Positions 9,371 to 18,166 are shown, numbered from the stretch's first letter. The stretch: 64,000 nucleotides of DNA from Streptomyces sp. NRRL S-1022 (GCF_000720135.1 NZ_JOIU01000005.1:359819-423818), one strand, 5' to 3'. The notes: generated from the letters alone by a model not told the origin. Translations and numbers: made by a program.

Positions 9371-9931
9371 TCAGAGGACGAGGCTCATCAGGATGTCGTC
9401 GCGGTCGTCACCGGGGGCCACCCGCAGGGCCCCCGGCCATCGGCCGACCTCGACCCAGCCCAGCTTGCGATAGAAGTCCTCGAGCCCCAGGCCGGACCTC
9501 GCGCTGAGCCCCAGCCGTTCCAGGCCCATCTCGTCCCGGGCGACGCCGGCGACGCGGCGCATCAGCGCGGCACCGATTCCCAGGCCACGGAACCTGGTGT
9601 GCGTCTGCACGTGGTTGACCGTGCCGCAGTGCGCGACGAGCGGGTGCGGATCACGGCGAAGCAGCAGCCATCCCGCCAGCACGCCGTCCACGGTGGCCAC
9701 GAGCAGCCTGCTTCGTTGCGGATCGAGTGCGTGGACGATCTCGTCGAGCACCGGCCCGACCTCCTGCGGACTCACCGGCGGCAAGGAGAATTCGTAAGGG
9801 ATGACCGCCCCGCCGGCATTGCTCACCGTCACCCAGCAGTCGGCCAGCTCTCGCCTCAGGTCGGCGGTTAGCTCCTGGGGCCTGGTGATCTGGGTGAACT
9901 CGGGTGACGTCGCTGCCTTGTGCGCTGCCAT
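9371..9931 (-). CDS. GNAT family N-acetyltransferase
   Basis: 186 residues. The acetyl-CoA binding core of GNAT enzymes is visible: the beta strand pair around DGVLAGWLLLRR, then HTRFRGLGIGAALMRRVAG carrying the Q/RxxGxG/A motif (RGLGIG), and a C-terminal LEDFYRKLGWVEVGRWPGA segment. The substrate is unknown. It faces the methyltransferase tail to tail and ends 75 bases upstream of the zinc-related rpsR gene's stop, on the same strand. No Zur-like sequence was seen upstream of its start, so it is probably not part of the zinc response. Confidence 0.85.
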   Translation of the reverse strand: MAAHKAATSPEFTQITRPQELTADLRRELADCWVTVSNAGGAVIPYEFSLPPVSPQEVGPVLDEIVHALDPQRSRLLVATVDGVLAGWLLLRRDPHPLVAHCGTVNHVQTHTRFRGLGIGAALMRRVAGVARDEMGLERLGLSARSGLGLEDFYRKLGWVEVGRWPGALRVAPGDDRDDILMSLVL

Positions 9932-10006
9932 GGCGATCAGCCTGCCAGACGGCCGCGCATCGGCGGGCTGGTCCGTCGGGTTCTCACCGCCGTCGACAGC
10001 GCCTTG

Positions 10007-10243
10007 TCACTTGCTGGAGTACGGCAGCAGGGCCATCTCGCGGGCATTCTTGATGGCTGCCGCGAGCTGGCGCTGCTGCTGGGCGGTGACGTGGGTGACC
10101 CGCCGACTGCGGATCTTGCCACGGTCGGAGATGAACCTGCGCAGCAGATCGGTGTCCTTGTAGTCGATGTAGGTGATGCCGGCCGCGTCGAGGGGGTTGG
10201 AGCGGTGCTTCACCGGCTTGCGGGTGTTGATGCGTCGGGTCAT
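10007..10243 (-). CDS. rpsR: 30S ribosomal protein S18, zinc-independent paralogue
   Basis: 78 residues with the S18 core [21 protein letters not shown] and the tail [10 protein letters not shown]. The start at 10243 gives [14 protein letters not shown], a typical S18 N-terminus; an open frame extends further upstream but overlaps the COG0523 gene and has no S18 features. It contains no cysteine, as expected for a paralogue used when zinc is scarce. It lies 52 bases downstream of the COG0523 gene and is probably the last gene of an rpmG-rpmE-COG0523-rpsR operon fired from the Zur box at 11911. Confidence 0.95.
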   Translation of the reverse strand: MTRRINTRKPVKHRSNPLDAAGITYIDYKDTDLLRRFISDRGKIRSRRVTHVTAQQQRQLAAAIKNAREMALLPYSSK

Positions 10244-10295
10244 GCGGATTCCTCGGAATGTGGTCGTAGTGAGGGATGTCGTGCGGATGGGTGGC

Positions 10296-11447
10296 TCACG
10301 CGGCGTCGAGCAGGGAGTCGAAGGCCGCGGGCAGGCGTCGCCACCCCTCGGGTCCGGCCGCGTACTCGGCGTCGGTGAGCAGGCAGGAGTCGAGAAGCTG
10401 CTCGATGCCGGAGCGGTCGAGTCCGGGTGAGGTGAAGACGAGGTGCTGGCAACGGTCCCCGTGCTCCTGATGCCAGTCCAGGGCGGCGGCCGCTCGCCGT
10501 ACCGGGGGGACCAGTTCCCACGCCGCGTCCGGCAGGGAGGCAAGCCACGGGCCCGCGCTCTCGACGCACAGGGCACCGCCGGCCGCGTCCCAGGAAAGCA
10601 GGGTGTCGGGGCGGTCGGCGAGCCAGAACCGGCCCCTGCTGCGTGCGGCCGCACAGCACAGGTCTTCCAGCGCCTGGTAGAGGCGTTCGGGGTGGAAGGG
10701 GCGGGTGCGATGCCAGACCAGGGTCGTGACGCCTGCTTCGTCGGCGTCCTGCGGCAGGAGCGCGCAGGCCGGGTGCTGGGCCGTGGCCGCTGCTTCCACG
10801 TCGAATCCGGCGAAGGCAAGGTGCGCGAGTTCACCCGAGGCGGCGTCGACGTGGCGGGCGGTGGGGTGCAGCTGGGCCAGCAGGGCGTGGTCCTGTTCGT
10901 CCGCGTCCTTGCTGTCCACGAGGGCGAGGACGGGCGCGTACTCCAGTTGCCGTGCCCAGGTGTCGCCGACGGTGCGCTGGTCCGTCGCCGCCGCCGCGAG
11001 TCCCGCCTCGGCCAGGTCGTCCCCGTTGGCGAGGTAGGGCAGGACCAGAGCCGGGTCCACCGCGGTGATCACGTTGGTGAGCGTCAGGTCCTCGCCGCTG
11101 TGCGCCGCGACGACCTCCGCCATGGCTTTGGGCTCGACCGAGTCCCACAACTCGACGATGGCCAGCCGCGTCAGGCCGTGGCCGGCGAGCCGCTCCAGCT
11201 CCGGGACCAGGTCCTCGCGCAGGGCGCAGCAGGCGCAGTCGTTGACCAGCGGTGCTTCGCCCGAGGCCAGCACGCCTGACGCGTCGCGCAGGAGTCGTCG
11301 TACGGTTCCCTCGCCCGCGGTGGCCAGGTCGTGATGCAGGGCGATGCTTCCCGGCACCGCCTTCAGCAGGCGGTCGACGACCTGGGTGCGGGCGTCCGTG
11401 TGCAGGCCGCCGACGATGACGACCGGCAGCCGGCCTTCCTCGCGCAT
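10296..11447 (-). CDS. COG0523 (CobW-type) protein with degenerate P-loop
   Basis: About 383 residues from the ATG at 11447, which overlaps the rpmE stop (TGATG). It has the COG0523 architecture: the metal-binding CxCC motif appears as [11 protein letters not shown], followed by the CobW C-terminal domain ([24 protein letters not shown]). The Walker A site, normally GxxGxGKTT, reads [11 protein letters not shown] and lacks the Lys-Thr pair, so ordinary GTP binding is doubtful. COG0523 proteins are zinc-responsive metallochaperones, often next to zinc-free ribosomal paralogues, exactly as here. A canonical COG0523 protein with an intact P-loop lies at 13463-14635. Confidence 0.88.
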   Translation of the reverse strand: MREEGRLPVVIVGGLHTDARTQVVDRLLKAVPGSIALHHDLATAGEGTVRRLLRDASGVLASGEAPLVNDCACCALREDLVPELERLAGHGLTRLAIVELWDSVEPKAMAEVVAAHSGEDLTLTNVITAVDPALVLPYLANGDDLAEAGLAAAATDQRTVGDTWARQLEYAPVLALVDSKDADEQDHALLAQLHPTARHVDAASGELAHLAFAGFDVEAAATAQHPACALLPQDADEAGVTTLVWHRTRPFHPERLYQALEDLCCAAARSRGRFWLADRPDTLLSWDAAGGALCVESAGPWLASLPDAAWELVPPVRRAAAALDWHQEHGDRCQHLVFTSPGLDRSGIEQLLDSCLLTDAEYAAGPEGWRRLPAAFDSLLDAA

Positions 11448-11701
11448 CAGCGGCCTCCGGAACGGCCGTAGCGGCGCTCGAAGCGCTCGACGCGGCCCGC
11501 GGTGTCGAGGACGCGGGCGGTACCTGTGTAGAAGGGGTGACTCGCCGAGGAGATCTCGACGTCCACGACGGGATAGGTGTTGCCGTCCTCCCACTCGATG
11601 CGCTTGTCGCTGGTGAGCGTCGAACGGGTCAGGAAGGCGAAGTCGGCGGCCTTGTCGCGGAAGACGACGGGACCGTATGCGGGGTGGATGCCGGGCTTCA
11701 T
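11447..11701 (-). CDS. rpmE: 50S ribosomal protein L31 type B (zinc-independent)
   Basis: 84 residues starting [16 protein letters not shown], with [16 protein letters not shown] and [17 protein letters not shown], all typical of L31 type B. The zinc-binding cysteines of ordinary L31 are absent. Under low zinc this form displaces the zinc form from the ribosome and lets its zinc be recovered. It sits 31 bases after rpmG and overlaps the COG0523 start by one base, consistent with one transcript. Confidence 0.95.
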   Translation of the reverse strand: MKPGIHPAYGPVVFRDKAADFAFLTRSTLTSDKRIEWEDGNTYPVVDVEISSASHPFYTGTARVLDTAGRVERFERRYGRSGGR

Positions 11702-11732
11702 GGAGTGCTCCCTCGGGCGGTGGGTGGTCGGG

Positions 11733-11897
11733 TCAGCGTTCTTCGCGGAAGTCGACGTGGCGGCCGGCGAGCGGGTCGTACTTGCGCAGGACCAGGCGGT
11801 CGGGGTCGTTGCGGCGGTTCTTGCGGGTCACGTAGGTGTAGCCGGTCCCCGCGGTGGAGCGGAGCTTGATGACCGGGCGGAGTTCGTTGCGTGCCAT
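11733..11897 (-). CDS. rpmG: 50S ribosomal protein L33, zinc-independent paralogue
   Basis: 54 residues: [37 protein letters not shown] and [17 protein letters not shown]. It lacks the two CxxC pairs of zinc-binding L33. A -10-like TATAGT on the minus strand ends seven bases before the ATG, so the message may be leaderless. The Zur box at 11911-11925 abuts that -10 and would block it. This is the first gene of the leftward rpmG-rpmE-COG0523-rpsR operon. Confidence 0.93.
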   Translation of the reverse strand: MARNELRPVIKLRSTAGTGYTYVTRKNRRNDPDRLVLRKYDPLAGRHVDFREER

Positions 11898-11910
11898 AGG
11901 CGCTACTATA

Positions 11911-11925
11911 TGGGAACGATTTCCA
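11911..11925. promoter_or_regulatory. Zur box between divergent rpmG and rpmB operons
   Basis: TGGGAACGATTTCCA is an imperfect palindrome of the Streptomyces Zur type (consensus near TGAAAATGATTTTCA). It lies between two divergent operons of zinc-free ribosomal proteins and directly next to the minus-strand -10 TATAGT, so one site can repress both directions. Confidence 0.8.
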
Positions 11926-11964
11926 TTATCGATAGCACCCCCTCAGTGAGAGGCAGGTCCTCCT

Positions 11965-12201
11965 GTGTCCGCCCACTGCCAACTGACCGGCGCCCAGCCG
12001 GGATTCGGCAACCGCATCTCCCACTCGCACCGGCGCACCTCCCGCCGCTTCAACCCCAACGTCCAGCACAAGCGGTACTGGCTGCCCAGCGAGTCCCGGT
12101 ACGTCCGACTGACGCTGAGCGCCCGCGGCATCAAGACGGTTGACACCATCGGCGTAGAGGCGGCTGTCGCGCGCATCCGCGCCCGGGGAGGGAAAATCTG
12201 A
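11965..12201 (+). CDS. rpmB: 50S ribosomal protein L28, zinc-independent paralogue
   Basis: 78 residues from a GTG. The L28 signature is clear: [31 protein letters not shown], then [17 protein letters not shown] and [13 protein letters not shown] single Cys remains near the N-terminus, not the four of a zinc ribbon. The stop overlaps the rpsN start (TGATG), so L28 and S14 are coupled. The Zur box 40 bases upstream places it in the zinc regulon. Confidence 0.95.
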   Translation: MSAHCQLTGAQPGFGNRISHSHRRTSRRFNPNVQHKRYWLPSESRYVRLTLSARGIKTVDTIGVEAAVARIRARGGKI

Positions 12202-12506
12202 TGGCCAAGCGGAGCAAGATCGCGAAGAACGAGAAGCGCAAGGCCGTCGTCGAGCGGTACGCAGCCCGACGCGCCGAACTCAAGGAGATCATCCGGCGTC
12301 CTTCTTCGACGGAGGCCGAGCGCAGCGCGGCAGTCGCAGAACTTCGCCGCCAGCCGCGCGACGCCAGTGCCACCCGCGTCCGCAACCGGGACAGCGTCGA
12401 CGGCCGCCCGCGGGGCCATCTGCGCAGGTTCGGGCTCTCCCGTGTCCGAGTGAGGGAGCAGGCACACGCGGGTTTCCTGCCCGGTGTCACGAAGTCGTCC
12501 TGGTGA
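12201..12506 (+). CDS. rpsN: 30S ribosomal protein S14, zinc-independent long form
   Basis: 101 residues: [20 protein letters not shown] at the start, [20 protein letters not shown] in the middle, and the S14 ending [14 protein letters not shown]. It has the longer, cysteine-free form of S14 in place of the short CxxC zinc form. It is coupled to rpmB by a one-base overlap. A homologous, broken copy of its second half lies at 3552-3738. A hairpin at 12539-12567 follows. Confidence 0.95.
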   Translation: MAKRSKIAKNEKRKAVVERYAARRAELKEIIRRPSSTEAERSAAVAELRRQPRDASATRVRNRDSVDGRPRGHLRRFGLSRVRVREQAHAGFLPGVTKSSW

Positions 12507-12538
12507 CGGCGGTTCCTCCGCGCTGACGGAGGGCACAG

Positions 12539-12567
12539 GGGGCACGTCTCACCTCGAGCCGTGCCCC
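12539..12567 (+). terminator. Hairpin after the rpmB-rpsN operon
   Basis: Arms GGGGCACG (12539-12546) and CGTGCCCC (12560-12567), a perfect 8-bp stem with a 13-base loop, 33 bases after the rpsN stop. No clear U-run follows, as is common in Streptomyces. Confidence 0.5.
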
Positions 12568-12654
12568 TTGCCCAAGGAGGGCGCACGAGCACAACCGAAG
12601 CGTCACGCGTGCTCGTGATCGCCGTCTGTGCGTATGCGAGAGATCAGACCCAAG

Positions 12655-12669
12655 TGGAAACCGTCCACT
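12655..12669 (+). promoter_or_regulatory. Weak Zur-like sequence before the cysteine-rich small protein
   Basis: TGGAAACCGTCCACT shares its first half (TGnAAACCGT) with the boxes at 8464 and 19243, but the second half matches poorly. It lies 25 bases before the ATG at 12694. Treat as tentative. Confidence 0.3.
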
Positions 12670-12693
12670 GCGAAATCCAGCAGGAGAGCACGC

Positions 12694-13071
12694 ATGAGTG
12701 ACGCCGCACGCAACCATCCGGGTCATCCCTTCACACTTGTCGTCTGCGCCGCGTGCGAGGCCGCCACCGGTCAGGTGAAGGACGAGCTGCGCCGGGTGGT
12801 CCGCGACAGCCCCCAGGGGGTCATGATCTCCACAGGATGCCTGCGGACAGTGCTCGACTGCGCGGGCCGGCGCGGGCTGCACGCTGCCGTGCAGCCGTGC
12901 ACGGCGGATCGCCGCCCCACCGGAACCGCCATGCGTCTTGGCCCGCTTGTCACCGTGGCCGATGCTGAAGCGGTCGGAGCGTGGCTGCGGGCCGGAATGC
13001 CGGACGACGGCACGCTGCCCGACAGGCTGCGGTCGGCGCCCGCCCCGCGGCATGTCCCGCACCTCAACTGA
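12694..13071 (+). CDS. Small cysteine-containing protein of the zinc island, possibly ferredoxin-like
   Basis: 125 residues. The ATG at 12694 is preceded by AGGAG. Cysteines fall at 18, 21, 49, 56 and 69, in the contexts VVCAACEAATG, STGCLRTVLDC and VQPCTADRRP. The first pair and the later ones are spaced as in thioredoxin-fold [2Fe-2S] ferredoxin-like or metal-binding proteins. The strand pattern (FTLVVCAACE, GVMISTGCL, GTAMRLGPLVTVADA) also fits that fold. No specific family is claimed. Its place between zinc-free ribosomal genes and a COG0523 gene suggests a role in metal handling. Confidence 0.6.
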   Translation: MSDAARNHPGHPFTLVVCAACEAATGQVKDELRRVVRDSPQGVMISTGCLRTVLDCAGRRGLHAAVQPCTADRRPTGTAMRLGPLVTVADAEAVGAWLRAGMPDDGTLPDRLRSAPAPRHVPHLN

Positions 13072-13462
13072 GGGCGGGCGGTGTGAGCAAGGGCCTGTTG
13101 AGCGTGGTGACCGGCCCCTCGCGTTTGCGGTGCCGCGGCGGACAGTTGCTGGGGCTCGCTCCAGGTGCCATGGTCCTCGCGGTGTCGACCCAGGAGCGGT
13201 CGGCGCTGGACAAGGCCCCGCTCACTGACGGGGAACTCCCGCTCGGGTAGGACGGGATGGACAGCAGTCGTCGGGCGCCGAGAGTGACACCATCGGCATG
13301 GGCAGCCACCACTCGGCCGATGTCTCGTCGGTCACCCAACGGTCGAAGAGGCAGGGATGTGGACCCGCTCCCATCAGGCTGGGGCAGGTTGTCGTACCGG
13401 GTTCGCGGTCCGTACCGGGCCGGGTGGTGCCGTGGCTGCGACCACCACCCGGCCCGGGGTCC
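13072..13462. other. Intergenic region without a recognised gene
   Basis: About 390 bases between two tail-to-tail genes. A 55-codon frame from a GTG at about 13083 to a TAG at about 13250 lacks recognisable features. Nothing else is supported. Confidence 0.4.
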
Positions 13463-14635
13463 TCAGGGCCCCGCTACGAGCGCGGGCTGCTCGTGTTCGC
13501 AGGTGTCGCCGATGCCGTAAGTGTCCCAGGCGGGGAACGGGTCGGCTGCAGGACGGCCCTCGCCGTCCGCCATGAGACAGTCGGCCAGGGCCGCTTGCAA
13601 GGAGTCGGCCTGCAAGTGGGTTCCGATGAAGACCAGTTCCTGACCGTCGGCGCTCTCCGCGTCGCGAGCGGCGGACGGTTCGAAGCGGGCCACGGACCCG
13701 GCCTGCGACCACAGACCCGTTAGGTGCGGGCGGCTGGCCAGCGTGAAGAAACCCTTGGAGCGCAGGATCTGCCCGTAAGCCCCGCTGTCCAGCTGCTCTG
13801 TCACGAAGGTCCACAGCCGCCCGGGATGGAAGGGCATTTCGGATCGGAAGACGGTGGAGGAGATGCCGTACTCCTCCGTTTCGGGTACGTGGTCGCCGTT
13901 GAGCTCCATGACCCAGCCCGGGGCCTGTTGGGCCCGCTCCAGGTCGAACAGCTTGGTGCCGAGGACATCGCCGGCCTGGACGCGGCCGTGGACGGCAGGG
14001 ACGATCCGCGCGGCCGGGTTGAGGCGGGCGAGGGTCGCCCGCAGCCGGTCGGCGGTCTCGGCGTCGACGAGGTCGAGTTTGCTGAGCACGATCACGTCGG
14101 CGAACTCGATCTGATCCATCAGCAGGTCGCTGACCGTGCGTTCGTCGTCCTCGTACTGGTCGAGGCCGCGCTCGGCCAGCTCGTCTCCGCTCGCGAGCTC
14201 GGTCAGGAAGTTCGCCGCGTCGACGACCGTGACCATGGTGTCCAGTTGGGCCAGATCACCCAGCGTCGCTCCGTCGTCCCGGGCGAAGGAGAAGGTGGCG
14301 GCCACCGGCATGGGTTCGGAGATACCGGACGACTCGATGAGCAGGTAGTCGAAACGGCCCTCGCGGGCCAGTCGGTCGACTTCCTGAAGCAGGTCGTCGC
14401 GCAGGGTGCAGCAGATGCAGCCGTTGGTCATCTCGACCAGGCGTTCCGCGGTGCGCGACAGGGTCGCCTCGCCGCCGCGCACCAGGGCGGCGTCGATGTT
14501 GACCTCGCTCATGTCGTTGACGATGACCGCGACGCGCAGGCCCTCACGGTTGCCGAGGACGTGGTTGAGGAGCGTGGTCTTGCCCGCGCCGAGGAATCCG
14601 GACAGGACGGTGACGGGCAGTCGGTCGAAGGGCAT
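13463..14635 (-). CDS. COG0523 GTPase, putative zinc metallochaperone
   Basis: 390 residues with a full set of COG0523 motifs: Walker [17 protein letters not shown], the metal motif [12 protein letters not shown], Walker B-like [12 protein letters not shown], and the guanine specificity motif SKLDLV. The C-terminal CobW domain includes [10 protein letters not shown] and GFFTLASRP, and CEHEQ near the end may add a metal ligand. COG0523 proteins of this type hand zinc to client enzymes when it is scarce. The gene follows zinc-free rpmF by six bases, and both should be transcribed from the Zur box at 14850. Confidence 0.93.
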   Translation of the reverse strand: MPFDRLPVTVLSGFLGAGKTTLLNHVLGNREGLRVAVIVNDMSEVNIDAALVRGGEATLSRTAERLVEMTNGCICCTLRDDLLQEVDRLAREGRFDYLLIESSGISEPMPVAATFSFARDDGATLGDLAQLDTMVTVVDAANFLTELASGDELAERGLDQYEDDERTVSDLLMDQIEFADVIVLSKLDLVDAETADRLRATLARLNPAARIVPAVHGRVQAGDVLGTKLFDLERAQQAPGWVMELNGDHVPETEEYGISSTVFRSEMPFHPGRLWTFVTEQLDSGAYGQILRSKGFFTLASRPHLTGLWSQAGSVARFEPSAARDAESADGQELVFIGTHLQADSLQAALADCLMADGEGRPAADPFPAWDTYGIGDTCEHEQPALVAGP

Positions 14636-14641
14636 GAACAG

Positions 14642-14812
14642 TCAGTCCTCGGGGCGCAGCAGTCCGCGCTCGTACGCCTTCACCAGCCGCTGCGGCACCA
14701 GGTACGAGACTCCGTCGACGGTGATCGGCACGAGCGTGGGCGTGGTCGCCTTCCACTGGGCGCGGCGGTGGCGGGTGTTGCTGCGGGACATCTTTCGCTT
14801 GGGTACGGCCAT
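14642..14812 (-). CDS. rpmF: 50S ribosomal protein L32, zinc-independent paralogue
   Basis: 56 residues: [20 protein letters not shown] is the universal L32 start, but the C-terminal half ([20 protein letters not shown]) has none of the four zinc-binding cysteines of ordinary L32. The ATG at 14812 is chosen because AAGGAGGT stands 6 bases upstream; an earlier in-frame ATG at 14842 would bypass it. It heads a two-gene transcript with the COG0523 GTPase. Confidence 0.92.
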   Translation of the reverse strand: MAVPKRKMSRSNTRHRRAQWKATTPTLVPITVDGVSYLVPQRLVKAYERGLLRPED

Positions 14813-14849
14813 GGGGACCTCCTTGATCGATGAGATGCCCAAAGCTACA

Positions 14850-14864
14850 TGAAAATGAATCCCA
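14850..14864 (-). promoter_or_regulatory. Zur box before rpmF and the COG0523 gene
   Basis: TGAAAATGAATCCCA on the plus strand (TGGGATTCATTTTCA on the coding strand), 38 bases before the rpmF ATG. A -10-like TAGCTT follows two bases later on the coding strand, the same arrangement as at znuA. Confidence 0.78.
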
Positions 14865-14989
14865 TTACTAGCTGACGGCGTTTCGCCAGCCGGTGCAGGA
14901 AAGGGGCTGCTCGCGAGGGGCAGCCACCGGTTTCGTCGCCCATCTGGAACAGCGAACGCCGGTACGTCAGGCGGTGCTCGCGTTCGGCC

Positions 14990-15442
14990 TCACTGGGGCG
15001 CCACCCGTTGTGGGCCGCAGCCCGGGCACACACCGGAAAGCTCCACCGTGTGACGGACGTTCGCAAAGCCGGACGTCCGTGCGATCGTGTCCGCCCAGTC
15101 CTCCACCGGGCCGGAGTCGACGGGGCGGCTGAGGCCGCATTCTGTGCAGATGAGGTAGTGGCGGTGGTCGGGGCCGGGGCGGTAGCGGAAGAGGCGCTCT
15201 CCGCCGGTGTCGCGGACCATGTCGGCCCGGCCGGCGGCAGCCAGGGCGGTGAGGGTGCGGTAGACCGTGGACAGGCCGACCGGTGAGCCGTCGGCGGCGA
15301 GTTGGTTGTGGAGCGTCTGGGCGCCGACGAAGCCCTCGGCACGGATGAGCGCCTCGACGACCGTGGTGCGTTGCTGGGTGTGCCGGCCGATCAGCGTGAC
15401 GTCGGCCAACGGTGTGGGGGAGGGCTGCCGGTCGCGTTCCAT
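14990..15442 (-). CDS. zur: Zinc uptake regulator, Fur family
   Basis: 150 residues. It has the Fur winged-helix N-terminus (QRTTVVEALIRAEGFVGAQT, STVYRTLTALAAAGRADMV) and the C-terminal metal sites: HRHYLICTECGLSRPVD with its CxxC, and VCPGCG near the end. HTVELSGVCPGCG matches the Zur branch better than Fur or Nur. It represses zinc uptake and zinc-free ribosomal protein genes when zinc is plentiful. It follows the two ABC permease genes, 14 bases after the second, and probably shares their transcript. Confidence 0.93.
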   Translation of the reverse strand: MERDRQPSPTPLADVTLIGRHTQQRTTVVEALIRAEGFVGAQTLHNQLAADGSPVGLSTVYRTLTALAAAGRADMVRDTGGERLFRYRPGPDHRHYLICTECGLSRPVDSGPVEDWADTIARTSGFANVRHTVELSGVCPGCGPQRVAPQ

Positions 15443-15455
15443 CGGATGCCTTCGC

Positions 15456-16325
15456 TCATGTGCCGGTGGGGGCGGCGGTGTGCGTACGAGGACCGGAGGC
15501 GGGCCGTCGTATCAGCAACGTCGCGGCATAGACGGCCGTGGCGACGGCCATGATGGCGAAGCTCGGCGGCATCCTCGGCACCGCGTACGAGGCGAACAGT
15601 CCCGCCCACATCTCCAGCACCGCCAGCCCTGCGGAGAGGGCGAGTGCCCGGTAGGGCCGGTCGGTGAGACGGATCGCGGCGCCGGCGGGGGCGGCGAGCA
15701 GGCCGAGCAGGAGCAGGGACCCGACCGCTTGCGTCGCCTCGGCGGCGCTGATCCCGGCGAGGGCGAGGAAGCCGTATCCGAGCAGTCGGACCGGCACCCC
15801 GCGGGCTGCGGCCACGGCCTCGTCGAGCGTGGCGAACAGCAGCGGCCGGGCGATGAGGACCACCAGCAGGCCGACCCCGGCGGCCACCAGGGCGGCGACG
15901 ACCGCGCTTGCGGAGGAGATGCCGAAGATGGAGCCGAACAGCACGCTGACGCCGGCGGTTCCGTTGGTGGTGCTGTGGAAGGTCGTGTACAGGGTGATGA
16001 AGAAGGCGCCCAGGCCCAGGATCCAGGAGAAGACGCTCCCGATGACCACGTCGTCGGGCCGGGCCCGGCGGCCGAGGGCGCCGAAGAGCAGCGCCATGGC
16101 GATGGTCGCGGCGAACAGCCCGAGGCGAAGGTCGGCGCCGAGGACCAGGGCGGCCATCGCGCCGGTGAAGGCGACGTGGCTGAGCGCATCGCCGGTGAAG
16201 ACCTGGGCGCGCAGGACGAGGAAGTAGCCGACCAGGCCGGAGGCGACGGCGATGGCCGTTCCGGCGAGGAAGGCGTGCTGGAAGAAGGGCTGCGACAGCG
16301 GGGAAGCGGCCAGGAGGACGGTCAT
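15456..16325 (-). CDS. znuB: Zinc ABC transporter permease (ZnuB type), second copy
   Basis: About 289 residues starting at the ATG that overlaps the upstream permease stop (ATGA). It is a hydrophobic ABC-3 family permease with about eight membrane segments, for example TAIAVASGLVGYFLVLRAQ, GDALSHVAFTGAMAALVLG, and QAVGSLLLLGLLAAPAGAA, which holds the loop contacting the ATPase. It should form the channel with the 16322-17233 permease as a heterodimer, driven by the ATPase at 17220. A zinc role is inferred from Zur and the boxes nearby; manganese is the main alternative. Confidence 0.9.
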   Translation of the reverse strand: MTVLLAASPLSQPFFQHAFLAGTAIAVASGLVGYFLVLRAQVFTGDALSHVAFTGAMAALVLGADLRLGLFAATIAMALLFGALGRRARPDDVVIGSVFSWILGLGAFFITLYTTFHSTTNGTAGVSVLFGSIFGISSASAVVAALVAAGVGLLVVLIARPLLFATLDEAVAAARGVPVRLLGYGFLALAGISAAEATQAVGSLLLLGLLAAPAGAAIRLTDRPYRALALSAGLAVLEMWAGLFASYAVPRMPPSFAIMAVATAVYAATLLIRRPASGPRTHTAAPTGT

Positions 16326-17233
16326 ACGGCCACCTCCCTGGTGGTGGGCGCGGCTCCGGCTCGGGTCCGGCCGAGCGACTCGCGCAGCGAGCGCCAGCCC
16401 AGGGCGAGCAGGTATCCGGCGAAGGCGATGGATGTCACGAAGAAGCCCAGGGGATAGGGCGAGTAGTAGGCGGCAGTCAGCCCGAGCCAGGTGGCGGCGA
16501 AGGCCAGGAGCACCGACAGGGCCAGGCTCGACGCCGGGCGGGCGGTGAGGGTCTGTGCGGTGGCGGCCGGGATCACCATGAGGGCGAAGACCAGCAGGGT
16601 GCCGGTGATCTGGCTCGCCTCGGCGGTGGCCGCGCCGAGCAGGACGAGGAAGACCACGGACAGGGCACGGACCGGCACGCCGCTCCCGGCGGCGACCTGC
16701 GGGTCGACGGAAGCGAAGAGCAACGGCCGCCCGATCAGCGCCAGCACGGCGAGCACCACCGCGCCGACCACCGTCAGCACGGTCACCTGGGAGGAAGTGA
16801 TCCCCAGGAAGGTGCCGAAGAGGATGGTCTGCGGCCCTGCCAACAACCCCTTGTACAGGGCGATGAACAGGAAGCCGCAAGCCAGCAGGAACGCCTGCAC
16901 GGTCCCTGTGAGTGCGGACTCATGGTGGTCTCCGCCGCCGCGCAGGGCGGCGATGACCAAGGCGGCGGCCACGCACAGCGTGAAGTAGCCGTAGACCGCG
17001 CTGACCCCGAGCAGGACCGCTCCGGCGGCGCCCGGGAAGGCGACCAGGGAGACGGTGTGCGCGGCGAACGTCTGCCGCCGCAGTACCACGAACCACCCCA
17101 CGAGTGCGGAGACCACGGCCACGATCGCGCCCGCGCGGAAGGCGTTGACCATGAAGGGGTAGGACCACATGTCCTGGAAGTCGGTCAGGAGGTTCCACGA
17201 CCAGGTTGGTGCCCCTGTCTCAGCCAGCAGCAT
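16322..17233 (-). CDS. znuB: Zinc ABC transporter permease (ZnuB type), first copy
   Basis: 303 residues, an ABC-3 family permease with several membrane helices: YPFMVNAFRAGAIVAVVSAL, HTVSLVAFPGAAGAVLLG, GTFLGITSSQVTVLTVV and ITGTLLVFALMVIPAATAQ. It overlaps both neighbours (the ATPase gene ends at 17220, the second permease starts at 16325), so the three are coupled. The N-terminus reads TWSWNLLTDFQDMWSYPFM, typical of actinobacterial zinc or manganese permeases. It is only moderately similar to its partner. Confidence 0.9.
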   Translation of the reverse strand: MLLAETGAPTWSWNLLTDFQDMWSYPFMVNAFRAGAIVAVVSALVGWFVVLRRQTFAAHTVSLVAFPGAAGAVLLGVSAVYGYFTLCVAAALVIAALRGGGDHHESALTGTVQAFLLACGFLFIALYKGLLAGPQTILFGTFLGITSSQVTVLTVVGAVVLAVLALIGRPLLFASVDPQVAAGSGVPVRALSVVFLVLLGAATAEASQITGTLLVFALMVIPAATAQTLTARPASSLALSVLLAFAATWLGLTAAYYSPYPLGFFVTSIAFAGYLLALGWRSLRESLGRTRAGAAPTTREVAV

Positions 17234-18158
17234 GACCGCTCCCCGGGGTGTCGTGCCGGTCGGTGTGGACGGCCGGTGCCTCCGGCTGGCCCACCACGAC
17301 CAGCCGGCCGTCCGAGGCCCGCAGGACCTCGACTGGTGTGCCGTAGAGCCGGGTCAGTGTTTCGGAGGTGATGACCTCGCCCGGCGTGCCGGTGGCGGCT
17401 CCGCCGTGGGCCAGGTACACCACCCGGTCCAGGTGGTGGAGTATCGGGTTCACGTCGTGGGCGACCATCACCACCGAGACGCCCTCGTGGTGGCAGATGC
17501 GCCCGATCAGTGCGGCGACCGCGCCCTGGTTGGGCAGGTCGAGGCTGTCCAACGGCTCGTCGAGCAGAAGCAGATCGGGCCTGCGCACCAGTGCCTGGGC
17601 GATGAGCAGTCGCTGCTGTTCGCCTCCGGAACACTGTCCGATCGGCCGGTGCGCGTACGCCGACGCTCCGACCAGCTCGATCACCTCGTCCACGCGTGCG
17701 CGGGCTGCCCGCCGGGGCGCGTTCGGGAACGGCAGCGGTACTCCCCACCGGTCGCCGTCCAGGCCGAGGCGCACCACGTCGGTGCCGCGGATGCGCAGGC
17801 TGGCGTCGAAGTTGCGGCGCTGCGGCAGGTAGCCGATGCGGTCGTTGGCCTGCCCGGGCCGGGCGCCGAGCACCCGTACGTCACCGGCCGCAGCGGGTAG
17901 CGCGCCGAGCAGGACCTTGATCATGGTGGACTTGCCGACGCCATTGGGGCCGAGCACGGCGGTGAACTCGCCGGCGCCGATGCGAAGGTCCACCCCCGAC
18001 CACAGCGTCCGGCCGCCGACCCGCACGGCCGTGCCGTTCAGGGCGACCACCGGGGTGTTCGTGGTGTCCGCGGTGGTGTCGTGGCCGCCGTTTCGGCGAT
18101 GGGGGACGGTGTGGCCGCTGTGCGTGACGGCTTCTCGGGCCTTCGCTATCGGGTTCAT
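17220..18158 (-). CDS. znuC: Zinc ABC transporter ATP-binding protein (ZnuC type)
   Basis: 312 residues. The ABC ATPase motifs are complete: Walker A GPNGVGKST, Q-loop YLPQRR, signature CSGGEQQRLLIA (the usual LSGGQ appears as CSGGE), Walker B LLLLDEPLDSLD and switch His in VAHDVN. The first 37 residues are a polar extension that includes HSGHTVPHRRNGGHD and could carry metal ligands or be a non-essential leader. It lies nine bases after znuA and overlaps the first permease by 14 bases. Confidence 0.92.
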   Translation of the reverse strand: MNPIAKAREAVTHSGHTVPHRRNGGHDTTADTTNTPVVALNGTAVRVGGRTLWSGVDLRIGAGEFTAVLGPNGVGKSTMIKVLLGALPAAAGDVRVLGARPGQANDRIGYLPQRRNFDASLRIRGTDVVRLGLDGDRWGVPLPFPNAPRRAARARVDEVIELVGASAYAHRPIGQCSGGEQQRLLIAQALVRRPDLLLLDEPLDSLDLPNQGAVAALIGRICHHEGVSVVMVAHDVNPILHHLDRVVYLAHGGAATGTPGEVITSETLTRLYGTPVEVLRASDGRLVVVGQPEAPAVHTDRHDTPGSGHAAG

Positions 18159-18166
18159 GGCTCAGT

